Assembly (NCBI GenBank): GCA_003512805.1
Contig: DOOK01000334.1
Span: 1-6,442 of the forward strand
Length of the DNA: 6,442 bases
Reading direction: 5' to 3'
Origin: Erwinia sp.
GTDB taxonomy: Bacteria; Pseudomonadota; Gammaproteobacteria; Enterobacterales; Enterobacteriaceae
The position numbers were made by a program, and so were the translations under genes. Positions 5,379 to 6,442 of this stretch are shown here, in pieces. The notes beneath the pieces are model-generated. The model was not told where the DNA came from, did not search any database, and was given only the letters and a program-made list of their open reading frames with translations. How positions within the stretch are numbered: the stretch's first letter is position 1; every line of letters starts with the position of its first letter.

Positions 5379-6442
5379 ATGGAAACGCGTATAAAACACC
5401 TGGATGGAATGCGGGGACTGGCAATACTGCTGGTTATCGGCTTTCATGCCTGGGCCAGATGGCCTGAATATCTGGGGTACGTTTCATTTACCAAAGATTT
5501 TCCTTTATTTGCCTGGGGCTATCTGGGCGTACCGTTGTTCTTTATGATTTCCGGGTTCGTTATTTTTATGACCCTGGATAAATCAAAAAGCTTTGTTAAT
5601 TTTATGTTTAAGCGCTGGCTGCGGCTTTTCCCGGCCATGCTGATCGTGACGCTGCTGATCTTCGCCACGGCCAGTTTTTTTAGCGAAAGACCGCTCGGCG
5701 TGCCGCATCCGGCCAACGCCATTCCGGGCCTGACGTTTATCAGTCCGGAGATACTGCAGTATTTGACCGGCATTACCTTCAAACCGCTGGAAGGATCGTT
5801 CTGGTCACTCTATGTTGAGGCCGCGTTTTATATCTTTATTGGCGCCGTCTATTTTACGCTGGGCAGAAAATACTGTCTGCCATCCCTGCTGGTGCCGATG
5901 TTTCTGGTGGCGGGCGCTTCCGTCTTTAAAATGATCGGTCATCCGGCCATTGCGGATTTTGTGTCCAAGTTCGGCTTTATCCACTATTCGTGGTTTATGA
6001 TCGGTTGTCTGGTGTATGAACGGCTGCATCAGCGCGATGCCAAATTCCATTACGCACTGGTGCTGGTGGCCGTGCTGATTAACTTCAGCTACTACATCAA
6101 AAATAACGGTTATATCGTTGTTTTACCGCTGCTGCTGATGCTGGCACTTTTCATCGTCAGCTTTTACAGCCGTTTGCTGGAACGCCTGCTATCAGGAAAA
6201 TTCCTGACGCTTACCGGGTTTATCAGTTACACCATCTACCTGCTGCATGAAAACATGCTGATTGCTACGTTAAGGAAGCTGGAGCGTCATATCAGCAATG
6301 ATTACGTGATGGTCTTTATGCCGATAGCTGTGGTGGCTGCGCTGTACCTTGTGGCCTGGTTAATCACTAAATATATTGAGCCGGTCGCCAGAGACACGCT
6401 GAGAAACCTCATTTTGTTCCGGGGTAAAAAGAAAGCCTTGAA
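5379..6442 (+). CDS. Acyltransferase-3 family membrane protein (OafA/YrhL-like), 3' end outside the window
   Basis: An inner-membrane O-acyltransferase, probably acetylating a sugar of lipopolysaccharide, exopolysaccharide or another surface glycan from an acetyl-CoA-derived donor (family knowledge; substrate not readable here). The ATG at 5379 has AGGGG with a 5-base spacer. At least 354 residues are open to the edge without a stop; a basic tail RGKKKA suggests the end is near, as family members without an extra SGNH domain are about 340-400 residues. The start METRIKHLDGMRGLAILL is typical. Arg12 and His23 form the R-X10-H motif, LGVPLFFMISGFVIF (49-63) is the second conserved helix, RWLR (79-82) is the RXXR motif, and WSLYVEAAFY (142-151) holds the conserved Glu147. 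About ten hydrophobic segments alternate with short loops. It diverges from the 68-residue gene. It seems somewhat more AT-rich than the left-hand genes, common for surface-glycan genes. Confidence 0.9.
   Translation, partial: METRIKHLDGMRGLAILLVIGFHAWARWPEYLGYVSFTKDFPLFAWGYLGVPLFFMISGFVIFMTLDKSKSFVNFMFKRWLRLFPAMLIVTLLIFATASFFSERPLGVPHPANAIPGLTFISPEILQYLTGITFKPLEGSFWSLYVEAAFYIFIGAVYFTLGRKYCLPSLLVPMFLVAGASVFKMIGHPAIADFVSKFGFIHYSWFMIGCLVYERLHQRDAKFHYALVLVAVLINFSYYIKNNGYIVVLPLLLMLALFIVSFYSRLLERLLSGKFLTLTGFISYTIYLLHENMLIATLRKLERHISNDYVMVFMPIAVVAALYLVAWLITKYIEPVARDTLRNLILFRGKKKAL

Noticed and set aside
5519..6050. Minus-strand open frames inside the acyltransferase gene
   Set aside because: Shadows of the plus-strand gene, which shows all acyltransferase-3 motifs in one uninterrupted frame.

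Overview
The window looks like chromosomal DNA of a gammaproteobacterium of the order Enterobacterales. ApbE, AlkB and YojI are all recognisable close relatives of the Escherichia coli proteins and lie in the same relative order and orientation as in the E. coli ompC-apbE-ada-alkB-yojI neighbourhood. Moderately high GC in the genes, the missing ada gene and the different right-hand neighbours suggest a relative outside the E. coli/Salmonella group, perhaps Erwinia- or Pantoea-like. That last step is an inference from gene order, not a measured identity.

Left part (1-372): a degenerate tandem array with a unit of about 23 bp starts at or before the window edge and runs to about 110. It is followed by a very short minus-strand gene (237 to 127) for a 36-residue single-pass membrane protein with a strong ribosome binding site. 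The centre-left (393-3841) is a same-strand block: the FAD:protein flavin transferase lipoprotein ApbE, the oxidative demethylase AlkB, and the one-chain ABC exporter YojI. The ada gene that separates apbE from alkB in E. coli is absent, so alkB follows apbE after only 39 bp.

Centre-right (3845-4908): two minus-strand genes face yojI. The first in transcription order is a 68-residue protein I do not recognise. The second is an EntD-type 4'-phosphopantetheinyl transferase whose stop codon is 3 bp from that of yojI. Both have promoter-like elements overlapped by short repeated or inverted half-sites.

Right part (5014-5378) is a gene-free, hairpin-rich intergenic region with terminator-like structures and a likely extended -10 promoter. 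It leads into a plus-strand acyltransferase-3 family membrane protein (from 5379) that runs off the window end.

The genes do not form one obvious pathway. ApbE matures flavoproteins in the periplasm, AlkB repairs alkylated nucleic acid, YojI exports small peptides, the phosphopantetheinyl transferase primes carrier proteins (its client genes are not in the window), and the acyltransferase probably decorates a surface glycan. I see no clear new multi-gene system. The less explained parts are the tandem array, the 36-residue membrane protein, the unknown 68-residue protein with its half-site cluster, and the structured intergenic region.
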